A stretch of DNA of 64,000 nt from Ophiocordyceps camponoti-saundersi (nom. inval.). Taxonomy: Eukaryota > Ascomycota > Sordariomycetes > Hypocreales > Ophiocordycipitaceae. Position 1 is the stretch's first letter. Every line of letters begins with the position of its first letter. Below are positions 45,578 to 58,758 of this stretch, in pieces. Under the pieces are notes generated by a model. That model had not been told where the DNA came from. It ran no database searches and worked only from the letters and a program-made list of their open reading frames with translations. The DNA lies in NCBI GenBank assembly GCA_003339415.1, contig PDHQ01000009.1:218106-282105 (forward strand). Direction: 5' to 3'. The position numbers and the translations under genes were made by a program.

Positions 45578-46918
45578 AAGAATAGGTATGTACTCTCATC
45601 GAGAGAGCTGTCACCGAACTGAGAGGGCGGGAAGGATTGATAACACGCGATAAGGTCACATCTATGGTCTGATATCGGGCGAGCGTTCCTACAGATGGCT
45701 GATCCTGTGGATAATTCCGGCACTAGAAACCCTCTTCTCGAACCGAACCGAATCCTCAGCGAACTACATACAGGAGCGGCTTTATAGTTTGAGCACGACG
45801 CTCAATGAGTTCTTGGCATCTGTTGAGAAACTACGCTGTATACCGACATACAAACATAAAGCTGTGTACGGTTGCTGGCTATGGATCGCGGTAAAAGGCC
45901 TCGTGTCTTAAAGAGTTTAGCAGATGGTAAAGGAGTCATTTCCAAGTTCGCAGAGTCATAGATGGTGGAGACGAAGTAATCGTCTTCCAGTGATACTGCG
46001 TGAGATATAACACTGGAATAAGCAAGGTAGGACAAAGGACATATAGAATTGATAAGATGAATCATCTAGGTTTACAAACTTGCGCAACGTTCCCTTTATG
46101 TGACATACATAACGTGTGAAAGAAAGGGAAAGGTGGTGAGCGATCGAAGAAGACAAGACCTACATATATATATATACATAGAAGATCAAATCTAGTGAGA
46201 AGAAACGTAGATACGAGTGAGGAAACAGCGAAAATGAGTTGTCAAGGGGGGGATTCTAGTTGTGGTCGACAGTGATTCCGGGAAAACGAATTGCATCGTA
46301 GCCTTGCCTCTCCATCTATGTATCTGAGTAGTTGCTTTATCAAGCTTTGACATCTACTCCGGTACCAGCCTTGACCGGGAATCCTAAAGCAGCGTTGACG
46401 TCACAGCCTCGGTCGACTCCTCACATCAGGGGTAGCCATATATATATCTATCGTTGCACCTACATACATGATAGTCGACCACGTGAAGAGTCATGCTTCC
46501 GAATAAGACAACATCTCACAGATCTCCCATTCAGCGACAACGTGCCTTGTTGCGAATCGGGGGGTAGCACGGGGGAAAGGATGACAGGGAGAAATACATA
46601 CATAGTCAGAGTGATCAAGAGATGAAGGGGAATGAAACATCCCCTTCCTTACGCTTACGCACACACAATGTCATCTACCAATATTCATTGCGACCTTTAC
46701 GGCCTGTTGTCACAGAAGAGCAAAAACAAGACAAGTATTCACCCAAGTAGGATCCTATTGGCCTACCTACTACTTATAGCGGCCACGGCAGTCAATGTTT
46801 TAGCCCATAATCAGCATTATCCGCAAAGGGCCTAGGCCAGCAACGCACTACCTCCAAGCCAAAGCCGCTCCTCGACAACCTGAAACCTGTCAAGTTCAAG
46901 TCCACCTCTTAGCTCGAC

Positions 46919-47599
46919 ATGTCCCTCCTCGCCCAGCTGGCCCTATCGTGCGCCATACTGCTCTCAGGCTGCCTGTCTGTCATCTGCATCACGCCCCCGA
47001 ACCCGGACCCGAACAGGCCATGGAAGCGAGACCGCCTCGGCGTCTTCATCGGCTATCCCTTAATGGTAGCGAGCCGTCTCGCCCTGTCTGCCGTGGTCCT
47101 TTTTCACGCATATCTTGCCGTCGCGTTTCCAACGTCTAGCTGCAGCGCAAAGTTGAACAGCCAGCTCTTCCGATGGAACTGGCTTACGTTCATCTGCCTT
47201 TTCGTCATCGCCTTTGTCGGCGCCCCTATCCGGCTCGCCGCTTACGCCGGCTTGGGAAGAAACTTCACCTTTAAGCTGGCGGCCCCGGATCGACTCATCA
47301 CCCGCGGCGTCTACCGATACATCCAGCATCCGAGCTATACCGGTATATGTATAATCACAGCCGCAAATATGGGTATCCTTTTTCGCTGGGACGCGTCACC
47401 TGCGTGCTTGGTTCCGAGCAGCATCCTCGCCATGCTTGAAGGTTATGGGTATATCGTATCTGGCATTTTCATCTTCATCTGCATGCTCCAAATCATGACG
47501 CGGATTCACGACGAAGAGTCCATGTTGAAGGATACCTTTGGCGTTGAGTGGGAGAAGTGGCACCGCTCTACGAAGCGCTTGATCCCCGGAGTGTTTTGA
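46919..47599 (+). CDS. ICMT/PEMT-like integral membrane methyltransferase
   Basis: Single-exon membrane protein of 226 residues with the C-terminal signature of isoprenylcysteine carboxyl methyltransferases and phospholipid methyltransferases: LITRGVYRYIQHPSYTG (about residues 130-146), then EESMLKDTFGVEWEKWH (about 200-216). Four or five hydrophobic helices precede and separate these. SAM binding through the HP and EE motifs is family knowledge. It may be one of the fungal ICMT-like paralogues rather than Ste14, because the N-terminal half does not look like Ste14. Substrate unknown. The start follows a hydrophobic N-terminus that may be a signal anchor. Confidence 0.8.
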   Translation: MSLLAQLALSCAILLSGCLSVICITPPNPDPNRPWKRDRLGVFIGYPLMVASRLALSAVVLFHAYLAVAFPTSSCSAKLNSQLFRWNWLTFICLFVIAFVGAPIRLAAYAGLGRNFTFKLAAPDRLITRGVYRYIQHPSYTGICIITAANMGILFRWDASPACLVPSSILAMLEGYGYIVSGIFIFICMLQIMTRIHDEESMLKDTFGVEWEKWHRSTKRLIPGVF

Positions 47600-48299
47600 A
47601 CTCATTGTATTGCTTCTACACTCTCGTACTTGAAGACTGACTGGTGAGAGGATACTCAAGGCATCAGACACTTCCCGTTTCTTGATTTCTTCGCTCAACG
47701 GGCCAAGCCTAGCCTCACGACATTTACACGTGTACACACATAGAAAAGACAAGGGATCTTGGGCAATCACAGAATAGAGAACGTTCAGAGACTGACAGCG
47801 TAGGGAATTCTGAGGGCCCTTGCTTAGAGTAGCCCTCTCCCGCTAGCGAGGGGGGGGTGTGATTCATCCCTACTTCGACCACAGCTGAAGACATGACACC
47901 ACCCTTACCCCTGAAAAGCGATTTCACCGTCCAAGTAAGACAACAGAGTGTCTCTGGCAGTGCCAGACGACGCGTTTGTTTGGTAATACCTGTGTTGTCA
48001 CAATCTCCCGTGCTCCGATGCCTCCTATCAGAAACGACAGCTCACATGTACGAGCCTAAACCCTACCGAGGCATCCATACCGGGGCAAATCCTTTTGGCG
48101 TGCCGGTTTAAATGGCCCGTTGTTAACTTGACACCTTCAGCCTCTCAGTAAAACGCCTTTCATCATTTCAAGTCAGCTCCATAAAGTCTAGGGATACTTC
48201 TCACATAGTCAGCAGGAGACTGGCCACAGGTCGACAACGCTATATCAAATCTGAGGCTAAATACGACTCTATCCTTCTCTAACATTCAACACACAAACC
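47600..48299. other. Convergent spacer methyltransferase / LYS2
   Basis: 3' regions of two convergent genes. No gene is recognised. Confidence 0.5.
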
Positions 48300-51200
48300 T
48301 CACTGCCCTTTTCCTCCTCCCCGTCCACCCATCGCCTCGGCAGCTGCAAGCTGCGCCTCGCCAAGCTTCACCTCCGGCAACGGACGACCTTTACCCGACG
48401 GCCAACCTACGAACATAGTCTCAGCCAGATACCTCAGGTATCGACCGACGTCTTCCCTCCCAATGCCATACCCGGCACTCTCGTCCACACCCGTCCAGTT
48501 CTCGGCATCCTCCTTGAGCACCTTGACGGCGTTCTGATCGTCGAGCTCGGGCGCCCGCGTCGTGGCCGGTAGGTCGTTCACGCAGAAGTGGTACAGCGGC
48601 ATCAGCGCGTGCTGCTCCTGATCTTTTTCCTGCCCGCCGGCCGACACGTACTTCTCCAGTTCGTCTTTCCAGTCGCCGTAGCTGACCTCGTTCACCCTGT
48701 AGCCGTAGTATTCCAGGAGGGAGAGGTATTCGTGCATCCTCAGGCGTGGGTGTCCCGTGACGTGTATCACATGCACGCCGTCGGCCAGCGGGTTCAGGGC
48801 CGACGCCACCACCACTCGAGCCACGTGATTCACCGGAACTGAGTTGACCGTGTTGACGATGCGCGGCCGCACGCCGAGCTGGATGCAGCCCTTGAGCAGC
48901 CTGATGAGGAAATCGTCCGTGTTGCAGACCCCCGTCTCCGAGTCGCCCAGGATATATCCCGGCCGGACGACGGAGCCACGGAGACCGCGTCGTCCGGCCT
49001 CGCGCACGAGCTGCTCCGACACCCATTTAGACTGGCCGTAACCGGTGCCGAGGCCCGTACGGCTGCCCATCATGTCATCGTCCTCGGAGACGGCGGCCTG
49101 GCCGGTGCCGATCTCCTTGTTCGACAGCTCGACGTAGTGATCCGTGTCGAGGACACTGGTCGAGCTGACAAAGGTAAATGTCTTGGGCCTTCTTCCCTCG
49201 TTGCAAAGTCTCATGGCGTCCATGGTCGAAATCACGTTGGCCGCCATCATGTCCTGGTAGCGCTTGACCCAGTGAACGATTGCCCCGTTGTGGATCACCA
49301 TATCCACCGTCTCGGACAGCATCTTCCACGACTCGGCGTCCACGCCTAGCCGCGGCTTCGTCAAGTCCCCGACGACGCATCGGAGCCTCGATGACCACTC
49401 GTCACGCCATAGGCCATAGCCCTCCAGAGAACGGCGGAGCCGAGAGAATGCCGCCTTCGAGTCTTTGACGCTTCGCACATGCGCAATCACAGACACCGAG
49501 CGGCTGGTCCGGTCCAGAATGTCCTTGATAAGATAGGCACCGAGAAAGCCAGTAGCGCCGGTGAGAAAAACCGTCGGCGCCGCTCTGGCTCTGATAGTGG
49601 CAGGGTCTGCTGAGAGGAACGACTCGGGCAACTCTTTGATCAAGTCGTCCAAAGAGTCGGCGTAAGCCGGCGCTCGACCTTCCTCGCCGCCATCAGCTTC
49701 GGTGACGCCTAGCTGTCTGTCTATTCGCGCGCTGAAGCTGGCGAGACTCGGGTTCTCGTACAAGGCGTTGATGGAGATGTTCGCTCCCGTCGTCTTGCGA
49801 ATGACCAGCAGCATCTGCTGAGCCAAGAGGCTGTGCCCACCGAGATCAAAGAAGTCATTCTGAGGAGATATCGTCTTGGCGTTCAGACCGGGAATCAGGT
49901 CTGCCCACCTAGTCGCCACCAGACGCTCCGTCTCTGTCAACGATTCCCAACGCTTTCTATCCTCATCCGACGCGTCCTGTGTCTGCTCCGCAATGTCCGG
50001 GAAGGGGAGGTTGGGCTTGTCAACCTTGCCGTTGGGGTTCAGCGGCAGCTTGTTGAGCACGATAAAGGTCGTCGGCACGGCGTAGCTTGGCAGGCGGTCC
50101 TTGAGATGATCTCGCAGCTCCGCCTGCATGCGCCTGAAGCGCGTCAAGTAGACCTTTGTAGGCCCCATATCGGTGCCCTCGTCATCGACGTCGTCCAGGC
50201 CCTGAGCCGCGAGAAAGCGAGGCCACTCGTTCAATTCCGGGACGACATAGCTTACAAGAGTCGGCTCCTCGTTCTTGTCGCGGCGCACGAGCGTCTTGCA
50301 GTCACGGATCAGGGGGCTCTGGCTCAGGTTGCTGTCGATGTCGTTGAGCTCGATTCTGAAGCCCCGTATCTTGACCTGATCGTCGGCGCGACCCGTGCAT
50401 TCCACGTCGCCCGTCTCCAGGTAGCGACCGAGATCGCCGGTGCGATAGAGCCTATCGCGCGGTCCTCGATAATACTTCCTCCATGGCTCGCCCTTGTCTG
50501 CCTCGCGATCGGCCTGAGCCCAAGTGTCGTTATCGACAAACCAGCTATCGAGAAACTTTTGCTTGTTGAGCGCCTCGTCACCCCGATAACCCTCGGCGAG
50601 CCCCGCGGCGCGAACGTAAATCTCGCCCACCTCCCCAACAGCGCAGAGTTTCTTCGCATCTTGCCGGTTGACTACGAGGAGTTGTACGTTTTGCATGCCT
50701 CGTCCAGCAGGGATCGTGTCCTTGAGGGTGTCCAAAAACTCCGGGTCTTTGGCTCGACTTGGTATCTCGAAATAGCTCACGGCTCTCTGCGTCTCAGTGG
50801 TGCCATACATGTTGACGATGTTGCAATTGACAGCCAGACGCCTCAAACTTCTGCAGTCTCTGGTCGTCAGAACGTCGCCTACAAAAAAGGCTCGGTCCAA
50901 GGCGGGAAACTCGGCCGTAGCTCCTCCAACAAGAATCTGACCCATAGCCGGCGTCAGGTGTGTGACGGTCGGCTGGTGCTGGCGAAACCATTCTGCGAGC
51001 TTCTCGTGCTGAATGTCATCTTTGCAAGGGACCAGCAGCTGCGCCCCGAGGAAGAGCGGTGTGAAGATGTCTCGCTGCACGGGATCGTGGGCGATGCCGG
51101 ACAGAAGCGTGAACTTACTGTCGGCCGACAGGTTGAATCGCTCGGCCATCCAAGGAAAATACCTCACCAGGCTGTAATGACGGCCCAAGACGCCTTTTGG

Positions 51201-51888
51201 ACGCCCCTCACTGCCCGAAGTGAAAGACAAGGTCGGGTTGCTGTCGGGGCCGACCAGAACGTTAGGACCAGAGACGGCCTTGGACCGGACAGCGGCAAAG
51301 ACATCACGTCCATCGACTTGGCCGCCTTCGAGGAAGCCGTCGTCCCGAATGAGCAGAGACGGAACCTCTGTCTTGAGCTTCAGATCGTCGTCGATGTACC
51401 TTCGGACCAGGGGCGCCAGAGGACCAGCCTCTTCTGTGGCGCGGGCCAGATTGATTAGGGCACAAGGCTGAGCAACCTCTAGATAGATCTGCTGCCGGGT
51501 AGGCGGGTAGAGAGGGTCAAGAATGCTCATGGTGGCGCCAGATGCCTTTTTGAACTGAGAGTCAGTGTTGATTCCATGAAGGAGGAGGCGTGGCCTCTCA
51601 TACCAGCGTCCCCATGATAGCCACGACCAGGTCAACGGAGCGGTGCGCCCAAATCATGACGACATCGCCATTCGTCACGCCGGCCTCGCTCAGGTGATGA
51701 GCGAGGATATTGGAGGCCTGGTAAATATGGTTATACGTGAATCGCCTCTCGGGCGCCTCAGGTGAACTGGTTTCGACGACACAAGTACGGTCTGGGTGCT
51801 CAGTTGCCTGCCGGGCGAAGTGTTGCTGGATGGAGCCGGCATAGCCAGACCAGTCGAGGTCAACGGTAGGATCGGGCAGTTGAGCCAT
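48300..51888 (-). CDS. lys2: L-2-aminoadipate reductase (large subunit), lysine biosynthesis
   Basis: ATP- and NADPH-dependent reductase converting alpha-aminoadipate to its semialdehyde in the fungal lysine pathway; cytosolic and needing phosphopantetheine. Exons 51888-51604 and 51554-48300 (49-bp intron GTATGA..TCAG) give 1179 residues. Domains: adenylation (LSFTSGSEGRPKGV near 201, NMYGTTETQ, YRTGDLGRYLETGDVECTGR); carrier domain with the phosphopantetheine Ser in FFDLGGHSLLAQ (near 668); C-terminal thioester reductase with the NADP fold VFLTGATGFLGAYL (near 760), GYGQSKWVSE and SVVRPGYILG. Length and domain order are those of Lys2/AAR. LYS1 of the same pathway lies 5.6 kb beyond its start side. 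An ATATATAA box sits near 51988-51981, about 95 bp upstream. Confidence 0.96.
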
Positions 51889-52685
51889 GGCGGCCTGTGA
51901 CTGTAGATTCTCTTTGCTCCTGCATATGAAGAGATAGGAAAGCTGGGATCGAAGTCAAGCCTCGCCTTACATGCGGAAATTATATATGATGAAGCACGAT
52001 GCACTAATTGCAAAGCAAAGCTAGAGACTTGCTATTCGAGGTAAAACATGTGATGTGTCTGATTTGCTAGGGCTACTTCAGTCACGTGATAGATATAGTA
52101 CGTCTGAGGCTTTGCTACCACGTGACCATCTGTGCTGTCTGGCAGTGTGCCTGCATGATAAATCTGTAGCCAAGTGCAGCACTGCGCGTCCTACAACCCG
52201 AGGCTGGATGTGCAAGTTGTCTTGGCGAGTTCTGAGGCAGAAGGGAGTGTACATAAAAGGGTATCAACGCGGATGACTGGCACACTCCAACTACCTCTCA
52301 TTCTATAGCCACTGAGCAGGACAAACAAAGGGGAAAGTAGTTTCTCTGAGAGGCTGTAAAGGCGATGAGAGCTGCCAAACTTGAAATTCGTTCGTATTTC
52401 AGTAACAAAATGCGATATTAATGGCGGGAGAGGCTTCTCCTGCGGGCACGAGGCGTTGTTAGAGCGTCGTTGCAAGAAGGTCGACCGCGTCTAATGACTC
52501 GGTCGAGGTGAGGGTCCGATCCGGGGCCCGCTAACTGCGTGATAGTGGAGACAGAGACCGCTATTGTACAGCGGATCATCAACGAGGCCGTCCGAGCGGG
52601 GGCGGCGGGCCGATGAAGATTTTCCACGTCATCTCAACAGTAGCTTCCCAGGCACAGCCTACGGCCCTCTCTAGGCGATCAGATC
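51889..52685. promoter_or_regulatory. Divergent promoter region of LYS2 and ADE1 with two CACGTG boxes
   Basis: A 797-bp head-to-head spacer. Two CACGTG sites stand 36 bp apart (52083-52088 in TCACGTGA; 52119-52124 in CCACGTGA), consistent with bHLH (Cbf1/Pho4-like) binding. A single near-match to the Gcn4/Cpc1 half-site (TGACTCG) is at about 52495. A TATA-like box serves LYS2. Functional use is inferred. Confidence 0.5.
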
Positions 52686-53615
52686 ATGGCCCTCGCCCAC
52701 ATCAATCTCCCCTCGCTGCAAAAGGTCGCCTCCGGCAAGGTGCGCGACCTCTTCGCACTGCCCGATGCCGCCGACCGGCTTCTCTTCGTCGCCTCTGACA
52801 GGCTATCAGCCTTCGACGTCGTAATGGAGAACGGCATCCCGAACAAGGGCGCGATTCTAACCCTTATCTCTGCCCACTGGTTCCGCGTGCTGGTCGAGCG
52901 CGTGCCTGGCTTGCGCACTCACTTCCTTTCCCTCGATGTGCCTGCCTGTCTGCCGGCGGACGAGGCTTCGATCGCCAGCAAGCGCAGTATGCAGGTTCGT
53001 CGGCTTCAAGTGCTAAAGATCGAGGCAATCGTCCGCGGGTACATCACCGGCAGCGCCTGGGTAGAGTACCAAGCCAAAGGCACCGTTCACGGCCTGTCCA
53101 TGCCCCCCGGCATGCGCCTCGCTCAGCAGTTCCCCGAGCCCATCTACACGCCCAGCACAAAGGCCGAGGCAGGGCAGCACGACGAAAACATCCATCCGGA
53201 CGATGCCTGGAAGGAATTGGGCGATAAGGAGACCGCGCGTCAAGTTCAGGAGCTATCGCTCACCATATACAAGGCGGCTGCTGCCTATGCCGAGGAGCGC
53301 GGCATCATCATCGCCGACACGAAGTTCGAGTTTGCCAAGGACGGAGCGGGAAATATCTATCTCGTCGATGAGGTCCTAACACCTGATTCGTCACGCTTCT
53401 GGCGGAAAGACTCGTATGAAGTTGGCCGCGAGCAGGATAGCTTCGACAAGCAGTTTGTCCGTGACTGGCTCATCAGTCAAGGTCTCAAGGGCAAGACTGG
53501 TGTCGAGATTCCTGACCATGTCTGTCAGGCCACGGAGCAGCGCTACAAGGACGTCTTTTGTATGCTCACAGGCAAAGCATTTGAGGATACTATCGATGCG
53601 TCTGTCAGTGGTTAA
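52686..53615 (+). CDS. ade1: SAICAR synthetase, purine biosynthesis
   Basis: Phosphoribosylaminoimidazole-succinocarboxamide synthase: condenses CAIR with aspartate using ATP in IMP synthesis. Single exon, 309 residues, normal for fungal Ade1. Diagnostic sequences: SGKVRDLFAL near 17-26 (nucleotide-binding lobe), LFVASDRLSAFDVVM, NKGAILTLISAHWF, the signature block around LKIEAIVRGYITGSAWVEYQ, and LVDEVLTPDSSRFW plus SFDKQFVRDWL near the C-terminus. The start at 52686 gives MALAHINLPSLQKVASGKVRDLF, standard for the family. Divergent from LYS2, convergent with ARG3. Confidence 0.96.
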   Translation: MALAHINLPSLQKVASGKVRDLFALPDAADRLLFVASDRLSAFDVVMENGIPNKGAILTLISAHWFRVLVERVPGLRTHFLSLDVPACLPADEASIASKRSMQVRRLQVLKIEAIVRGYITGSAWVEYQAKGTVHGLSMPPGMRLAQQFPEPIYTPSTKAEAGQHDENIHPDDAWKELGDKETARQVQELSLTIYKAAAAYAEERGIIIADTKFEFAKDGAGNIYLVDEVLTPDSSRFWRKDSYEVGREQDSFDKQFVRDWLISQGLKGKTGVEIPDHVCQATEQRYKDVFCMLTGKAFEDTIDASVSG

Positions 53616-54003
53616 GCTGCTACGGGCCCTGGCGAGATTTTTTAATGGGAGGGCGTCTTTGTTCTTCTTGTGTAAAGCCTAGAGAGAGATACCAATTTGC
53701 TATTATAATCACGGCCTTGAGGAGCCTCTTTGTCTTTATTTACGTGTTGTCAATGCTTGACCATGTTGCACATAGGTTGAGTAGCCTCGAAGCCATCACT
53801 TACGGAACGCGTAACCCAAAAGGTGAGCATGCGTCTGGACGGCTTTATCTTCCATTCTGATAACAACTTCCCTCGCCTTTTGTTGACATCAATATGTGTG
53901 CTAATATATACCGCCTGCTCTTGTAGGAAAGCCCTAGAAGTGCCGGGTGGCGTAACCTTGGGCTATGGTCGAGCTATTTTGCTTGAGCGACAAATGACAC
54001 TCG
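53616..54003. other. Convergent spacer ADE1 / ARG3
   Basis: 3' ends of two convergent genes, AT-rich. Nothing else is recognised. Confidence 0.5.
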
Positions 54004-55158
54004 CTAGAACTTTCCCTTATTGACAACAAATTCCTCAAGCACAGACACTGCAGCCCAAAGCCGATTTTCCGCCTCTGGGAAGACGAGGGACCGCGGGCTG
54101 TAGAACACTTCATCGGCAACTTCCTCCTGATGCCGAGGCAAGCAATGCATGAATTTCCAGCCATCCTTGGCGCCACCTCGCTTGGCCATCTCATTGGTGA
54201 TCTGATAGCCCTTGAAGGCATCTAGTCTCTTCTTCATTTCGCTCTCCTGTCCCATGGATACCCAAGTATCAGTGACTAGGACGTCGGAATTCTTAACGGC
54301 CTCTTCCGGTGACGTCGTCTCCGACAGCTTGCCGGGTGATTTGACGCCGTCAGCCGCAGCTGTGATGAGCTTCTTCATCGAAGCGGGTATGCTGTAGCCC
54401 TTGGGGGATGCAACGGCAATGTCAATGCCGAGTTTGACGCAGCCGGTCGCGAGGTCGAACAGAACATTGTTCGAATCTCCAATCCAGGCCAGCTTAAGAC
54501 CGGCGAGACCCAGGCCGACACCGGAAGACGAGGAAGACTTTGGGAAGCTTTCATGGAGGGTGAGTAAGTCGGCGACGGTCTGAAGGGGATGGAAGTCATC
54601 TGAGAGGGCATTGATGACCGGAACGCTTGAGTTCTTGGCCAGGTTGACCACGTCCGAGTGTGGACCGACCCGAGCAACCATGCAAGAAGTCATTGACGAT
54701 ATCACAACAGACGTGTCGTAAAGCGACTCGTTGACGCCAAGCTGAATGTCGTCCTTGCCGAGGAACATGGCATGCCCCCCCATAATAGAGACGGCAGCCT
54801 CGGTAGATACCCGGGTTCGGGTGCTTCTCTTGCTAAACATCATGGCGACGGCCTTGCCCGAAAGCGACGATGCTAGAGATGGCGGTGTCTGTCCAGCCTT
54901 GACAGCCTTCTTGTGCGACGCCGCATTGCGAACGAGGGACGAGAGCTCATTGGCAGACAAGTCGCTGATGGACATGAGGTGTCTCGGAGCCGTGACCTGA
55001 GACTGAGAATAGCTTCGTTTTGAGAGGCCATTGGTCACGCCTCGGAGAACTGTCGTCCTCATCTTGTGGAATTGAAAGATGGATGAAGAGAATGAAGTGA
55101 CAGGGATTGAGGACGAGGGCACAAGAGAAGGTAGTGTATGCCGGTGAAGAGCAGGCAT
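54004..55158 (-). CDS. arg3: Ornithine carbamoyltransferase, mitochondrial
   Basis: Makes citrulline from ornithine and carbamoyl phosphate in arginine biosynthesis; matrix enzyme in filamentous fungi (arg-12 in Neurospora). Single exon, 384 residues from 55158, or about 352 from the in-frame Met at 55062 (MRTTVLRGVTNGLSKRSYS), which begins a good mitochondrial presequence and may be the true start. Carbamoyl-phosphate site SKRSTRTR (about residues 108-115), HAMFLGKDDIQLG, ornithine-binding loop DTWVSMGQE, and the catalytic MHCLPRHQEEV near 340. WIGDSNNVLFDLA marks the second domain. Convergent with ADE1. An E-box CACGTG is at 55399-55404 upstream. Confidence 0.96.
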   Translation of the reverse strand: MPALHRHTLPSLVPSSSIPVTSFSSSIFQFHKMRTTVLRGVTNGLSKRSYSQSQVTAPRHLMSISDLSANELSSLVRNAASHKKAVKAGQTPPSLASSLSGKAVAMMFSKRSTRTRVSTEAAVSIMGGHAMFLGKDDIQLGVNESLYDTSVVISSMTSCMVARVGPHSDVVNLAKNSSVPVINALSDDFHPLQTVADLLTLHESFPKSSSSSGVGLGLAGLKLAWIGDSNNVLFDLATGCVKLGIDIAVASPKGYSIPASMKKLITAAADGVKSPGKLSETTSPEEAVKNSDVLVTDTWVSMGQESEMKKRLDAFKGYQITNEMAKRGGAKDGWKFMHCLPRHQEEVADEVFYSPRSLVFPEAENRLWAAVSVLEEFVVNKGKF

Positions 55159-57451
55159 GAAGCTCGTTTACGGACTACGGGCAACTTGCTTTTGCCGTGA
55201 CGATGAAAACTGACTAAGAATAAGGCTGTGAGGTGCCGATATCGCAGCGTCCAGGCACCTAAAACAGACGATACATGTATTCGTAGCGAACTGTGTGACA
55301 GGCTCTGACAGCCCCTGAAAGTCAGCGTCGTAAAAGCCGGCGTCGTAAAGGCTAACGGGCAGGGCGAGATCGTGATAATTCCAGGTCACGCCATCTGTCA
55401 CGTGTGAACCTACCAAGGACTCTCCTCAAGTCATCCTTCGGCCTGAATCGTTAACAATCCCTTAGTCCAGATTGTTCAAAGAAAAGAAACGGACCAAATC
55501 GACTCACGGCGCGGTGCGTCATCTGGGCGAGAAGTAACCTCAAAGTAATTGGTCTCGGGGACGACTGGCAACGGCCAGCAAGTCACATAGCGGACAAACC
55601 TCTAGAAGGATTTGCCTTACAGATGATGAGGCCACCGAAAGGGCCATTGGTCATGATCGGGTGTCAAGGCGTTGAGAGAGGTGGTGTCACTGTCAATGCT
55701 GCTGCTGCTTAGAGGCCGGTAGTCTGAGCATCTCACGGAGGTGCCTCCAATTTCGAGTGCCAGAGCGCCCAGAAGTAAGATTATGAATGCGTTGTCGTGA
55801 ATCCACCAGATTCGCATTCAATCATCAGGAGCAGTTTACTGCATTCCCCTGGTTAAACCCTTCAGTGTCTCCTCGGTGGTCTAGGCGAGAGTGACGCAGC
55901 TGAGGAAGAGTTCGCAAATGAGGACCAATGCGAGCCACAGGTCAGTATTAGGTCCGACTTCGTTTTCAAGACTTGCTTTACTCCATCAGTTGATCGTACA
56001 TATGGTGCATGTACATAGAGTCTCCCGCTGCTGTTGTGCGAACCTTTATTCAGGCGTGTGCTCAAAAGCATGGGTTGTGGAATCCGCCACGGCAGTCGTA
56101 CATCTCCCGTGAAATCGTTTTGCAAAGTCTTCTGGAACCTGAGCTTAGTTGGGCTGCAGGAACTATAAGATATAGCCCATGCGGCAATTCGGCTGATGTC
56201 TTGGCCAGCAATTCCCGGGTTGAGCCGTTCGACTGGGAGCGGCACAAGCCGCATGGTGGCGCTAGGCGGAGTTCAGCGGAGCCTTTTGAGAGCTGATGGT
56301 CTTGTGCGTGATGAGGCCGCCTGCGATGCCTGTGAGCCGAGCATTGCCTGACCCTTCCCCTCCGCTGTTCTTCTACATATAGGGAACTGCGCATATGGAG
56401 GCTCGACAAGATCAAAACTATACGAGTAGTACGTCCGTCATGTCATGAAGTTTCGTGACGACCGCTTTGCTTAACACCCTGTCTTCCGTCATCTGGCGTA
56501 CAATACTTTAACACGGCAGCATACATACAGTCGTAAAGCTTCTAATGCCTTGCGCCGGCCCATAAACTGCAGGTTAGACGGCCTTGAAATCTTGATGTTA
56601 AGACTACCCGAAGACATATTTCACAAACCTCACCATGACTCTTCGACGGTGCCTTCTCCATCACAATTTTCATAGACCCTAGCTCCTTCAACCTGGCTAG
56701 CGTTGTTATCCAGGCGGACGTGGGATAACCTGTCAGACTCAAGATGTTATAAACACCGCGTTTGTCTGCATCAATGTTTCGAACTCTTACAAAAAACAGG
56801 TCATGTAATTCATGGCAGTGAGTGGATTGGATGGAAACGATGGATTGGATGTCTGCAAAAGAAGAAGAGCTTGAAGTCTCTCTCTCTCTCTTGGATGTCC
56901 ACAGTCACGGAGAGTCGAGACGGGATTCTGAAAGGGGATTCAATAAACACGTTCCAGATTCCCAGGAACACCATCATACATTTGTTAACCTTGTGCGTAT
57001 CAAGAAACAATTGATGGTCTATTTTCGTCATACGTAATTGCCTTGTGATCGCAATATGATTGTCCCGGGAAAACCCGCCATGTCTAAACCAGTTGTGGTC
57101 ACGGTCTAGAAGGGTGTTTTCACGGAGAAAGACGCCCGGGGTCCACGGCTGCCATTTGGGGCGAGATCAGTGTCCTACGCCTTTAATCATCTCGTCCGAC
57201 ATGATTATCGCGTGTTGCGAATCGAAAATCAGTTCTCAGAGTTGTGTGCGCTCGTGTTTGCTGAAAAGCCATGCATAATCTTGACCCTTACCCTAGATCC
57301 CGATATCGGCCTAAAAAAGAAAACCCTTCATGCTGCTTGGTAGTAAAGGAAGAGGCTATGAGTCAACAAAAGCATGCTCAGCCCTTTCCATCCTCTCTCT
57401 CGCATCCCACTGTCACACTCACGCCTATTCTGTCGACTGTCCAAGCCCAAC
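55159..57451. other. 2.3-kb divergent spacer between ARG3 and LYS1
   Basis: Long for a promoter region. Frames of up to about 130 codons exist (for example 56254-55862 minus), but none shows a known domain or fungal-style splice continuation, and I do not call a gene. It contains TCACGTGT upstream of ARG3 and a CT-rich tract just before LYS1. Confidence 0.45.

Positions 57452-58758
<1,307 letters not shown>

Larger units (their letters stand above)
44777..46918. other. 2.1-kb AT-rich spacer
   Basis: Promoters of the Hce2 gene and the methyltransferase gene, plus tetranucleotide tracts (45137-45160, 45553-45577) and ATATAT near 46155 and 46438. No gene is supported. Confidence 0.55.

Noticed and set aside
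48300..51888. NRPS-like natural-product enzyme
   Set aside because: The A-PCP-reductase layout also fits secondary-metabolite NRPS-like enzymes, but length, motifs and a neighbouring LYS1 fit aminoadipate reductase.
55862..56254. 130-codon minus frame between ARG3 and LYS1
   Set aside because: No signal peptide, domain or conserved motif; consistent with chance in GC-rich DNA.
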